Below, piece after piece: positions 17,945 to 27,120 of a stretch of DNA of 62,723 nt (position 1 is its first letter; each line of letters starts with the position of its first letter). Origin of the DNA: Strigomonas culicis (lineage: Eukaryota; Euglenozoa; Kinetoplastea; Trypanosomatida; Trypanosomatidae); NCBI GenBank assembly GCA_000482145.1, contig AUXH01000030.1, forward strand, positions 1 through 62,723. The letters run 5' to 3'. Below the pieces are notes generated by a model that had not been told where the DNA came from, searched no databases, and saw nothing but the letters and a program-made list of their open reading frames with translations. Position numbers and translations under genes: made by a program.

Positions 17945-18335
17945 GGACAACAGTAATAAGACGCGTGTTGGTGGATTCCTTACAGTAAAAAAAACAAGAG
18001 TTTTTTTTTCGTCTCGCTGCGCTAAAAAAAAAAAAACTAATTCAATGTGCCGTAACAGCGATACTCAGCAGAATGTAGTGTTTTTTCTTCCTAAAATCTA
18101 CTGTGAGGTTTCCCGTGCTCACATAATTAAATCATACAGTGTACATAATGGGTGATGTGTCTGTATGTCTTTTCATGTATGCATATTCACTAGAACAGGA
18201 ACTGCATCCCTTTTTGCAATAGCTGATCAAGCATTTACCCCCCTCCCCTTCTTTCATTCTCCATTCCTCACTCGCGCTATTTCTTGTGATTCTCTCGTTG
18301 CGTAAGTTCTTCGTGTGCACTGAGTAGTAGGAAGC
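17945..18335. other. Intergenic region
   Basis: No gene seen. Homopolymer T and A runs near 18001 and 18026. A CT-rich tract at 18240-18300 followed by AG lies shortly before the pseudouridine synthase start. Base composition begins to rise to the GC level of the right-hand genes here. Confidence 0.6.
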
Positions 18336-19565
18336 ATGCGGCGGCTGTCTTTGCTGCTCGCATGGAGGCCACCTTTTGTGGATCATTTGCCCGATGCTAT
18401 TGCACCTGCGCCTCATTTGCAGCCCGTGCAGAAGAAGCAACGCCAACATATCCCACTCTCTCTCAAGGCTCGGGAGGACATAGCTAACACCTCCGACTCA
18501 CTGCAGTACCATATGGTAACCCAGGATTGGTTTGGCCGACGCGTAGACGACTTTGTTACACAGCACCACCCCGAGTGGGATTACGAGACGGTCAAGCGTC
18601 TCGTGCAGCAAGGGCATATTTTTCGCTATCGAAAAAACGGGAAAAAACGGTACACACGACTGACGGATAGGCTGGAATTCGATGAGCTTCTGGTGGTGCC
18701 CACCGCTAGTTTCTGGGAGAAACAATTGGCACCGCCTAGTGGCGTGGTAGACCCCGAGGGCTCCAAGAAGCAAGAGAAGTTTCGCCTCTCCAACGAGGTG
18801 CGGGAGATGGCGCATAACATGGTGCTCTTCAAGAACGAACACGTCATTGTGATCAATAAGCCGAGTGGCGTCCCGATGATGCCGACTAACAATCCGCTCG
18901 ATATGAACATCGCGGACATGCTGCCCGCTTGGAAGTACACGAACACCCACAAGCCAATTGTGTGCCACAATCTGGATACAGAGACAAGCGGCTGTGTGGT
19001 GCTGGCTCGAACGAACAACGCCCACCGCATGCTTGGCCGCATGTTTGTGAAGCGCGTCGTGCCGAATAGCGTGTACTGGGGCTTTTGCGTGGGCCGGCCG
19101 TCGGTGAACTACGGACGCATACGCATGCACTTTGAAATTCAGAAGGGCAACAGGGGAAGCACCATCGTGGCGCGCCCTTCGCCAACGAAGGATTCTAAAG
19201 TGGGCATTGCGGAGTTCGTGGTCAACGCGAGTGCACTAGAGTTCGGCAGCTTCATCTCCCTTTATCCCCTCACGACGAGGCGTCACCAAGAGCGCATCAT
19301 GGCCGCGCACGCGCTGCGGTGCCCCATCCTGGGGGACGCCAAGTACGGCGGCGAGAGCGCGTTCCCTCGCTCGCTGGCCCTCTTCTGGGACCCGGAGGAC
19401 AAGTCCCTCCCGCTACACTTGCATCACCGAAAGATACAACTGCCTTATAAGAACGGTGCCGGCGAGTTCGTGTGCGTGACGGCACCTCTCCCCGCGTACA
19501 TGGAAAAAACGTTTAAGAAGCTAGGATGGCCGTGCAATGCGGACGACCCGCTGATTCCTGGTTAG
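18336..19565 (+). CDS. RluA-family pseudouridine synthase
   Basis: 409 aa from ATG at 18336. The Arg-rich N-terminus suggests a mitochondrial presequence, and an S4-like segment (about 65-115) precedes the catalytic domain. Motif II is HNLDTETSG (211-219) with the catalytic Asp at 214; the family norm is HRLD, so the usual Arg is Asn. Other family blocks are VIVINKPSGVPMMP and LTTRRHQERIMAAHALRCPILGDAKYGG near the C-terminus. It would convert uridine to pseudouridine in RNA, probably mitochondrial rRNA given the presequence. Confidence 0.88.
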   Translation: MRRLSLLLAWRPPFVDHLPDAIAPAPHLQPVQKKQRQHIPLSLKAREDIANTSDSLQYHMVTQDWFGRRVDDFVTQHHPEWDYETVKRLVQQGHIFRYRKNGKKRYTRLTDRLEFDELLVVPTASFWEKQLAPPSGVVDPEGSKKQEKFRLSNEVREMAHNMVLFKNEHVIVINKPSGVPMMPTNNPLDMNIADMLPAWKYTNTHKPIVCHNLDTETSGCVVLARTNNAHRMLGRMFVKRVVPNSVYWGFCVGRPSVNYGRIRMHFEIQKGNRGSTIVARPSPTKDSKVGIAEFVVNASALEFGSFISLYPLTTRRHQERIMAAHALRCPILGDAKYGGESAFPRSLALFWDPEDKSLPLHLHHRKIQLPYKNGAGEFVCVTAPLPAYMEKTFKKLGWPCNADDPLIPG

Positions 19566-19839
19566 GAGAGGGCGTTGGTGTCCCGCATATGCTTCTCCCA
19601 TTTGCGTCTTCGTTTTACCTTTTACATATCACACTAATTCTACTTTATTCAAGTCACTGTTTGTGTGCTGCTCTTTCGCTTCTTTATGTGTGAAGGCTAT
19701 GTCCCTTGAGAGGCGTTTGTTTTCTCTTGCACTGACAAGTTCAGTTTTTTCCTTTTCTGACTCGCTTCCCTCCCCCCTGCTCCCTTTTCCCTCTTGAAGT
19801 TAATATCTATTTAGTTCCGCTCCTAAATCCATCTCCTTA

Positions 19840-20187
19840 ATGCCCTTCGCCGATGTGTACGGTACGGAGCAGTTCCGTGAGATTGTGAGCGACAAGAAAA
19901 TGACTGTAGTGTGCTTCTCCGCGGTGTGGTGCGGTCCCTGCAAAACCATAGAGACCGACCTGGAGAAGCTGACTTACTCGTTCCCCAACATTCGCTTTGC
20001 TAAGGTGGATGCGGACAGCAACGCGGAGATCGTGACCAAGTGCAAGGTGATCCAGCTGCCCACCTTCATGCTAGTGCGTGGCGGGGATATGCTAGGCTAC
20101 GTCATCGGTGCCGACCTACCCTCGCTGAACCAGAAAATTAGAAGCGTCGGAACCCCATCTGAATTATCGAGTGAAAGGAGGCGGTAA
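19840..20187 (+). CDS. TRX: Thioredoxin
   Basis: 115 aa from ATG at 19840. It has a single thioredoxin fold with the active site WCGPCK at 30-35, the cis-Pro motif QLPTF, and the FAKVDADSN segment. Length is normal for a cytosolic thioredoxin with a short Ser/Arg-rich tail, and no signal peptide is seen. In trypanosomatids it is reduced mainly by trypanothione/tryparedoxin systems. A thioredoxin gene at this place agrees with my recollection of Leishmania chromosome 1. Confidence 0.95.
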   Translation: MPFADVYGTEQFREIVSDKKMTVVCFSAVWCGPCKTIETDLEKLTYSFPNIRFAKVDADSNAEIVTKCKVIQLPTFMLVRGGDMLGYVIGADLPSLNQKIRSVGTPSELSSERRR

Positions 20188-20654
20188 GCAGGTGTGTATG
20201 TGCTCGTGTCTTTTTTCTTTTCTTTTGTGTTTTTGTTGGTTGGCGTGTTTTTTTCCCCAACAACGACAACGGAGCGCTTATTGGTGTGTTTGTGTTTGTG
20301 TCCTCTTTTTTTTTTGGCTTTTTTTTCCTCCAATTATTTACCTTACATGTTCAAAATGCGTTTTGACGGCGCACTGTTCCAACTGAACTTGACATAAGGA
20401 AACACAAAACAAAACCGTGTATTTTTTTTTTCTACTAGACTCACGCATGGACTGTATCCGTTGCTTGTTTCGTTGTATATGTATATATATATATCTTGCC
20501 ATTTCCAGCCGTATCCCCCTTTGAGCTCTCTGTGATCAACTCTTCTGTGTAAAGCGTTGCCCTGCTCCCTATCTACTCAGTCGTTCTTTTTGTTTCATCC
20601 TAGAGCTGATACAGCTGTTGTTACGCATAGTCCTCGATTATCTCTTCTGCGCGC
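20188..20654. other. Intergenic region
   Basis: No gene seen. T-rich up to 20440 with a short (TA)n at 20478-20494. A CT-rich tract at 20510-20600 precedes the enkurin gene. Short Phe/Cys-rich frames here are not credible. Confidence 0.6.
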
Positions 20655-21419
20655 ATGTCTCAGAACGCCGCCCGTCTCAACCAGCTGCAGATACGGGAGC
20701 AGCAGCAGCTCAACCGCGAGCGTCGGCTGCAGCAGGAGACGGAGAAGGAGAAGCAGGACATGGCCGTGAAGAAGTCCAAGGCCCAATTCGACCACGTGCA
20801 GTCCCACGGCTACGGCAAGCCGGCCGCCGCGGCGCCGGCCGGCGGCGGTGCGAGCGCGCCGGCGGACGACGTCGAGATCCGGGTGTACGTGCACGAGTGC
20901 GACGAAGACAGCGGGCACCAGTTCCGTTTCCTAGAGAGCGACGGGGTGGAGCGCGCGGCACCGGCGCGCGCGCCAGCGGTGAAGGGCGCGCCCGCCCCCG
21001 CGGCAGGGAAGTCTGGGAAGGCTGCTGCGGCCGCGCCGGGGCGTGGTTCGATTGGCAGCGACGCGCTCCCCACCGCCGCCGGCCCCAACCGGGGCAAGGT
21101 GCCCAAGTACCTCGTGCAGCGCAAGGCGGAGATGGCGGCCGAGAAGGAGGCCGTGCGCGACGCGGCAGCACGGAAGGAGGAGGAGGCGAGGATCCCACCG
21201 GGGCACCGGCTCGTGTCCGAGGAGGAGAAGGCCGCCACCCTGGTGCGCCTGGAGGAGCGGAAGAAGGAGCTGGAGACGGAGCTGGGGAAGATCCCGATAC
21301 GCTTTGACACGGTGTCCATTCAGAACAAGCGGAAGGCCATTGAGACGGAGCTGCAGCAGATCGAGGCGGCCAAGCTGAAGCACCAGACGAAAAAACCGCT
21401 TTACCTCCCCCTTTACTAA
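20655..21419 (+). CDS. ENKUR: Enkurin-domain axonemal protein (FAP106-like)
   Basis: 254 aa from ATG at 20655. The C-terminal half is an enkurin domain: GKVPKYLVQRKAEM (about 150-163), PPGHRLVSEEEKAATLVRLE and LGKIPIRFDTVSIQNKRKAI followed by LQQIEAAKLK. The N-terminal part has a basic helix and an Ala/Pro-rich linker. Enkurin/FAP106 is a microtubule inner protein of axonemal doublets and binds calmodulin in animals. Length matches the usual 250 residues. This supports a flagellated organism. Confidence 0.85.
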   Translation: MSQNAARLNQLQIREQQQLNRERRLQQETEKEKQDMAVKKSKAQFDHVQSHGYGKPAAAAPAGGGASAPADDVEIRVYVHECDEDSGHQFRFLESDGVERAAPARAPAVKGAPAPAAGKSGKAAAAAPGRGSIGSDALPTAAGPNRGKVPKYLVQRKAEMAAEKEAVRDAAARKEEEARIPPGHRLVSEEEKAATLVRLEERKKELETELGKIPIRFDTVSIQNKRKAIETELQQIEAAKLKHQTKKPLYLPLY

Positions 21420-21884
21420 TTCTTGCGGATGAGCACACACAGCCACACATACAAAAAAAAAAAAAATTATTGACGAAACAACAACAGCAAAAGCAAAAGA
21501 CAAACGTTGCTATTACTCCTATGCATTCATATCTTGGCAAACGCTATCGTACCCACAAACGTCACAACTCTTTTTGTACTTGCATGTGTTGCGTTCGCTT
21601 GATGCGCCAGACTTCACGGAGCTTGCTTGATAGAAACACAATCCCTACCGCCACAGGCGTAGGACATGACGGGGGGTAGCTACACGGGTTGCTGATTCTA
21701 TGTCAAATCACATGCATAGCGGATGACAGGTCAACGATCTTCCTTCTTCTCCCTCCCCCCCTTGCATTTGATGGGCCACAGCTAGCGTGTAATACGGTGC
21801 CATTATCTTCCCAACCCTAGTGCGTATCCCTTCGACGGGTATCATAGACATCATCAACAAATAGAGTGCAGCTCCCCGGAGTCC
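21420..21884. other. Intergenic region
   Basis: No gene seen. An A13 run near 21452 lies in the enkurin 3' UTR. A CT-rich tract at 21738-21762 is a plausible splice signal for the beta-helix protein. Confidence 0.55.
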
Positions 21885-23510
21885 ATGGAGGATGTCCGTG
21901 GCGAGGTGACTCGCATATACCAACAGCACAATCCCTCCAAGCTGAAGGACATTGACCTCATCTTGCGAACCTACAGGGGCCGCGAGTTGGCGCTGCTGCG
22001 CGCGCTGCGCGAGAAGTACGAGGGGCAAGTGCCGAGCGCCGATAGCCCCAGGCGGCTGCCGCCCTCCCCCCCTGTGCCCGCCGCCGCGCACCTGCCGCCA
22101 GAGCAGCCAGTGCGTTGCCCTTCGCCACCTTACACGCCGCCGCGCGCCGCCCCCCTCTCGCCGTCCCACAACGCCACCCCTCCCCACTCCCAGGCAGACC
22201 GCGATCCCCCCGGAGGCAACGCGGTGCTGCTGGAGGAGATGCGCGCGCTGGCGGAGCAGATGCGGGCGGTGGACCTGGCGGAGCTGACGCACCGCATCGA
22301 CAGCACGGCCAGCGGTGATGGGCTGCCGCGACAGCGGGAGCTGTTCGTCCACACGCTGACCTTCATGAAGTTCTTTACCAAGTGTGCGGCGGAGTACCTC
22401 AGCCTCGCCGGCGTGCTCGACCGCCGGCTGTCGGAGACGGACCGGCTCGTGTCGAGCGCCGCGGCCGCGCCGCTCCAGCGGGCGCTCGTCGGCCCTGGCG
22501 CGGAGGACGGCCCGGCGACCCCCTCCCCGGCGCCTCTCGAGTTGGCCGCGCGCGCGCCCCCGCTCCCGCGGGCGGGCACGCACCGCCCCAGCGCGGAGCG
22601 GCCCGCCCCCATGGGGCCGCTCAAGCCGTTTCGGGCCCCGCTGGATCTGCAGGTGGTAGGCCGCGCCCGCGTGCGGGAAGTGGGCCCTCGCGCGGGCGGC
22701 GCGGCGCCGGTGCTGCCGGCCGCGACGCGGGACGGCGGCACGGTAGCGCTGCGGCCCGGCGTGTATGCGGAGGCGCTGCGGCTGGAGGACTGCGGCGCGG
22801 TGGAGCTGGTCGGCGCCCTCCCGGGGGCGCCCGTCCTGCTGCGGCCGCACTCGGACCTGGAGCCGGTGCTCACGGTCAGGGGCGCCGGCAGCCGCGTCAC
22901 CGTGCGGGACGTGGTGTTTATTCGCGGGGACTTGGACGGGTTCGAGCGCGGCCTGGACCGCTACGAGCAGGACCCCTCTGTCCCGGCGGTGCCGCTGGTC
23001 TGCGTCTCCGGCGGCGCGCAGGTCGTCTTCGAGGGGTGTCACTTCTACCGTGGCGGTGCGGCCGGCGTGGCGGTCGACGGCCGAGGCACACAGGTTCGTC
23101 TGCACTTGTGCCTGCTGTCTCTGTGCGCCTTCTCCGGCGTGTACGCGCGGGACAGGGCGGTGGTGGACCTTTCCCAGTGCCGCGTCAAGTACTGCGAGTG
23201 CGGTGTCCGCGTCGCGACGGCGGCCGCGCTCACCGCAACGGAGTGTTCCTTCGAAGGACACGCGGCGGACGGCATCGTGGTGCACGAGGACAGCGCGGTC
23301 TCGCTCATGCGGTCGAGCGTCACCAACAACGGCGGCAGTGGCATCTTTGCGTCTGAGGGCGGTGATGTGGAGGTGTCGGAGTCAACCATCGAGCTCAATG
23401 CCATGTATGGCATTCAGCGCTTTCGTGCGTCTCGCGTGCGCCTGTACCATTCTTTTGTGCGCGACAATGGGCTCTTGCCCATCAGCGACGAGGCGGAAGA
23501 GATGCTCTGA
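21885..23510 (+). CDS. Right-handed beta-helix repeat protein
   Basis: 541 aa from ATG at 21885. The N-terminal 50 residues (EVTRIYQQHNPSKL, LRTYRGRELALLRALREKYEG) form a helical module that I recall from several trypanosomatid proteins. A Pro/Ala-rich linker and a helical region follow. From about residue 265, repeated short beta turns (for example GAQVVFEGCHFYRGG, VATAAALTATECSFEGH, EGGDVEVSESTIELN) are typical of parallel beta-helix repeats as in FBXO11 and SHCBP1. No carbohydrate-active residues are identified, and the function is unknown. Very GC-rich coding. Confidence 0.75.
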   Translation: MEDVRGEVTRIYQQHNPSKLKDIDLILRTYRGRELALLRALREKYEGQVPSADSPRRLPPSPPVPAAAHLPPEQPVRCPSPPYTPPRAAPLSPSHNATPPHSQADRDPPGGNAVLLEEMRALAEQMRAVDLAELTHRIDSTASGDGLPRQRELFVHTLTFMKFFTKCAAEYLSLAGVLDRRLSETDRLVSSAAAAPLQRALVGPGAEDGPATPSPAPLELAARAPPLPRAGTHRPSAERPAPMGPLKPFRAPLDLQVVGRARVREVGPRAGGAAPVLPAATRDGGTVALRPGVYAEALRLEDCGAVELVGALPGAPVLLRPHSDLEPVLTVRGAGSRVTVRDVVFIRGDLDGFERGLDRYEQDPSVPAVPLVCVSGGAQVVFEGCHFYRGGAAGVAVDGRGTQVRLHLCLLSLCAFSGVYARDRAVVDLSQCRVKYCECGVRVATAAALTATECSFEGHAADGIVVHEDSAVSLMRSSVTNNGGSGIFASEGGDVEVSESTIELNAMYGIQRFRASRVRLYHSFVRDNGLLPISDEAEEML

Positions 23511-23680
23511 CGTTTTTGCTCATTGTATACATCTATCAGTTGCTGCGCGGTATGTCTGTAGTGTCGAATCTCTTACTGCTCTGTATTTTGTAAACCCTGC
23601 GTTACCACCAGGTGCTCATTTTCTTGTTGTGTGCACTGCGATCACTTTTTTCTTTCTGTATTCCTCCCCTCTCCATTAGC

Positions 23681-25969
23681 ATGAATGACGACGATTTGCT
23701 GGACGATTTGCTGTCGTGGAAGGGCGCGCCGACGGCGACCAAAGGGCTGAGCGAGTCCACGGAGCCGCTCAACACGCGGTCGGCCCCGCCCGCCGCTGCC
23801 ACGTGCGCCCCGAAGGAGGAGCCCCCAGCGCTGCACATTCCGGCAGACCTGGACGAGAGGCTGTTCCCGCACCAGCGGGAGGGGATCCAGTGGCTGTACC
23901 ACAAGCACTGCAAGGCGCGGGCGTGCCTGCTGGCGGACGAGATGGGCCTCGGCAAGACCGTGCAGGTGTGCGCCTTCCTCGGCCTGCTCTATGCCACGAA
24001 GCGCGTCAAGACCACCATTATTATCGTGCCGGTCACGCTGGTTCCCATGTGGGAGGCCGCCTTGGCCACGTGGGCGCATATCCAGGCCCCCACCGTCCAC
24101 GTGGTGCACCAAGAGAAGAAGAGCAAGCGCGATGAGCTGTGGCGCAAGCTGCGCTACGGCATCCCCTGTGTGCTGCTCACCACCTATGGCGTCCTGCGGC
24201 GCGACGCCACGTCGATGAGTAGCACAATGATCGACTACATTATACTGGACGAGGCCCACCTGATCAAGAACGCGCTGTCGGAGGGCTTTAAAAGTGCGCT
24301 GGTGCTCTCGGCGCGACACAAGATTGCTCTTACAGGGACCCCTCTCATGAACACGTTTGAGGATATGTGGAGCCTCTTCCAGTTTTTGGACGGGGCGATC
24401 ATCGATATGAACCGGGCGGATTTTCGCAAAACGAACAAGGTGCTCCTGCGCGGCAACGAGCGCGACGCCACTGCCGGGGAGCGCGAGCACGCCCAGAGCG
24501 AGCTGCTGAGACTCAAAGGCGCCATCGAGGCCTTCATGCTCCGCCGCGAGAAGCGCGACACCGCCGCCGTGACCACCGCGAAGCGCGACAGCGTCGTGTG
24601 GGTGCGCCTGTCCGACATCCAGCGCCGCCAGTACGAAGCCTTCCTGAACTCGTCCGAGGTGACCGCCACGCTGCGGGAGGACAGCGAGACGAACCCGCTC
24701 ATGCTCCTCGTGCTGCTGTCGCAGATCTGCACGCACCCGTGGCTTCACCTCACGGACGAGGGGTTTCGCCAGGCCGCCCAGGCGCCGCACACGGCCCCGT
24801 GCGAGGCCGTGGGCGACATCGACAGCGGCGCGAAGGTGGGTGTTGCGCTCGAGCTGATCGAGCGGTGCATCCGCGAGGGCCGGAAGGCGCTCCTCTTCTC
24901 GCGCTCGAAGCGGCTGCTGCACATCCTCGCACTCGCGATGGAGGAGCGGCGGACCACGTACATGCGCATCGACGGGGACATGAGCGCCGCGGAGCGCTTC
25001 GCCGCCACGGCGCGCTTCAACGAGGACCCGTCCGTGTGGGTGTGCCTCCTCACGACGCAGGTCGGCGGCGTCGGCCTCACGCTGAAGGCCGCGTCCTGCG
25101 TCGTGCTGATGGACCCCAGCTGGAACCCCTCCGCCGACGCGCAGGCGGTGGACCGCGCGCACCGCATCGGCCAGACGCGCGACCTGCTGGTGTTCCGCCT
25201 CGTCACGTGCGGCACCGTCGAGGAGAAGATCTACCGGAACCAAATCTTCAAGACGATGGCGTCCAAGCAGGCCATGTCGGAGGACGAGAAGACGAACTTC
25301 TTCCGCTACTTCACCCGCACGCAGCTGCGCAGCATGTTCGTGATGGGCCAGCTGGACGTGAGCGACACCGCGGCGCAGCTGGCCGAGCTGCACCCCGGGC
25401 GCGTTGCCACCTGCGTGCAGGCCCTCGTGGACGGCGTGGGGGGCGTGGCCGCCGTGAGCGACAACGGCTGCATCTTCTCCGAGGAGGTCGCGGCGGCCGA
25501 CGACGCGCCGGAGGACGCGGAGTCGCTGTCGCAGGCCAGCCAGAGGGCCAAGCGCAACCGCAGCCTGCAGCCCGCCACCCCGCCCAGCGACCGCCAGCGC
25601 CGGTGCGAGGAGGTGGCGCCGGCGGAGCTGGCGCTGCTGCTGGAGGCGCTCGCCGCCGAGACGGAGCCGCAGGACTGGGCCGCCGTGGCGCCCGCCGCGG
25701 CCGCCAACGCGCCGCTGCCGCCGTCGGATGACTGTCGGACACCGAGGCGGACGCTGCCCTCCCGGCCCGGCAGCACGACGCTGCGGGAGACGCCGGAGGC
25801 GGCAGAGGAGGTTCCGCGCAGCTCTTTACTGCGGCAGAACGTGATTCTCTCGCCACGACGGCCCAGCTCGCTGGAGGCAAGCGAGGCCCATTCGCACTGT
25901 TCGTCGTCGTCGTTCCAGTCGGTCGTTGGTGCGGACGATGATGGGGATGTGGATAGTTCTGACTTCTGA
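23681..25969 (+). CDS. SNF2-family DNA-dependent ATPase
   Basis: 762 aa from ATG at 23681 (MNDDDLLDD); the upstream open frame lacks an ATG and is pyrimidine-rich. Helicase motifs: I DEMGLGKT (86-93), II DEAH (190-193), III LTGTPLMN, and the C-terminal lobe with VGGVGLTLKAASCVVLMDPSWNP and VDRAHRIGQTR. A Ser/Ala-rich, probably disordered tail of about 190 residues follows. It resembles the ERCC6/Rad54-like branch, which remodels or translocates on DNA in repair and transcription. I cannot fix the subfamily. The gap to the previous gene is only 170 bases. Confidence 0.92.
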   Translation: MNDDDLLDDLLSWKGAPTATKGLSESTEPLNTRSAPPAAATCAPKEEPPALHIPADLDERLFPHQREGIQWLYHKHCKARACLLADEMGLGKTVQVCAFLGLLYATKRVKTTIIIVPVTLVPMWEAALATWAHIQAPTVHVVHQEKKSKRDELWRKLRYGIPCVLLTTYGVLRRDATSMSSTMIDYIILDEAHLIKNALSEGFKSALVLSARHKIALTGTPLMNTFEDMWSLFQFLDGAIIDMNRADFRKTNKVLLRGNERDATAGEREHAQSELLRLKGAIEAFMLRREKRDTAAVTTAKRDSVVWVRLSDIQRRQYEAFLNSSEVTATLREDSETNPLMLLVLLSQICTHPWLHLTDEGFRQAAQAPHTAPCEAVGDIDSGAKVGVALELIERCIREGRKALLFSRSKRLLHILALAMEERRTTYMRIDGDMSAAERFAATARFNEDPSVWVCLLTTQVGGVGLTLKAASCVVLMDPSWNPSADAQAVDRAHRIGQTRDLLVFRLVTCGTVEEKIYRNQIFKTMASKQAMSEDEKTNFFRYFTRTQLRSMFVMGQLDVSDTAAQLAELHPGRVATCVQALVDGVGGVAAVSDNGCIFSEEVAAADDAPEDAESLSQASQRAKRNRSLQPATPPSDRQRRCEEVAPAELALLLEALAAETEPQDWAAVAPAAAANAPLPPSDDCRTPRRTLPSRPGSTTLRETPEAAEEVPRSSLLRQNVILSPRRPSSLEASEAHSHCSSSSFQSVVGADDDGDVDSSDF

Positions 25970-26367
25970 TTGGGGTCTGCGCCTTTTTTGCTTTGTCTGT
26001 TATTTGATACTCTTTTTTTCATTTTGGAACCATGTTCACACAAGAGAGAATGTTGTTACTGGTCCTTGAACCACTTATTGCTCTACTTTTCCGTTAATAC
26101 CACACTTCACTAGATGCATCAATAGAACTTAAAGTAAAAATACACCTTTAGATGAATTTGTTTTTTCCTTTTCTCCATTTCTTATTACACATTTTCATTT
26201 CTCACTTCCTCGCATTTCTGTTGTTGACATGGTCATTTTTTGTGTTTGCTTCGTCGACCAAGCTTCCTGTCTCTTCTCACATCGCGTTCTGCTCCATATG
26301 ATCTCTTTCCTTCACTCTTTATTATAAAAAGGAAGTTGTTTTGAAACAGGAATTATCCGTATATCGG

Positions 26368-26398
<31 letters not shown>

Positions 26399-26446
26399 TA
26401 CATAAATACCTACATATACAGTTAGACCCACGCACTCGCACCACTC
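25970..26446. other. Intergenic region with (CA)n
   Basis: No gene seen. Mostly T/C-rich (26160-26330), then a (CA)n array at 26368-26395 just upstream of the 125-aa gene. Confidence 0.6.
26368..26395. repeat. (CA)n microsatellite
   Basis: About 14 CA units lie 50-80 bases upstream of the ATG at 26447, so they may be transcribed in its 5' UTR. Confidence 0.95.
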
Positions 26447-26824
26447 ATGTCCTACAAAGGGTTAACGGTGACCATCTTCCAGTGCGCGAGCGGCTTTGCA
26501 CTGATGCAGGCCTTCGTGCCGGTGCCGCTCGAGGTGCGCGCGCCACAGCCGAAGGAGGACGAGGCGGTCAGCGCCGCTCGCGTCCTGCTGCGGCGCGCCG
26601 GCCTGCTGGCCGGGGGCCCGCACGAGACGCGCGACATGGAGGGAGACATCGCCTACATACAGAAGGCGTACCCGTTCCGCGCGGCGGCCGTGACGGGGGC
26701 CATCGTCGCCTGCGGAGGCATGCCGGCGCTGGTGGGCGCGAGCGTCAACTACTACGGCCGGCTCGACTCCGGCGCCGTCCATTACATGGATGTGAAGGAC
26801 TGGCTCTATAAGAGAATTAGATGA
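26447..26824 (+). CDS. Small membrane-associated protein of unknown function
   Basis: 125 aa from ATG at 26447. It has two hydrophobic stretches, TVTIFQCASGFALMQAFVPV (8-27) and AAAVTGAIVACGGMPALVGA (about 78-97), separated by an acidic then basic linker. The short C-terminus is YMDVKDWLYKRIR. The layout resembles small mitochondrial membrane subunits, but I recognise no family. Strong GC-rich codon use and a clear trans-splice-like upstream region support it as real. Confidence 0.7.
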   Translation: MSYKGLTVTIFQCASGFALMQAFVPVPLEVRAPQPKEDEAVSAARVLLRRAGLLAGGPHETRDMEGDIAYIQKAYPFRAAAVTGAIVACGGMPALVGASVNYYGRLDSGAVHYMDVKDWLYKRIR

Positions 26825-27120
26825 TTGTATACCATTTTTTTTTCCCTGTTTGCAAACCGTTGTATTTATTATTGCACTTTGTACGAAGTGTCGTTTCATT
26901 ACGTCTCACACGTGCACAGCCAAGATCCATAGGGCACATATGAGAAGTGGGTTTCATTCTGTCTGAATCCATTCTCTCTCCTTCCTCCATTATTTCCGTT
27001 TTTTTTTTTTGTTACGAGCAGTATTTTTTTTTGTCGTTTGGTTTGACACTACCCAGTCTTCCTTTTCCCTTTTCCCTTTGACGTTTCATCCCCCTGTCCG
27101 ACCAAGAAGAGAAGGAGGAA

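Noticed and set aside
23612..23680. Upstream extensions of several genes (SNF2, exopolyphosphatase, kinesin, BSD, SPC2, pol beta-like and others)
   Set aside because: These begin with GTG or TTG, which are not normal starts in this lineage, and lie in pyrimidine tracts; the first suitable ATG was used.
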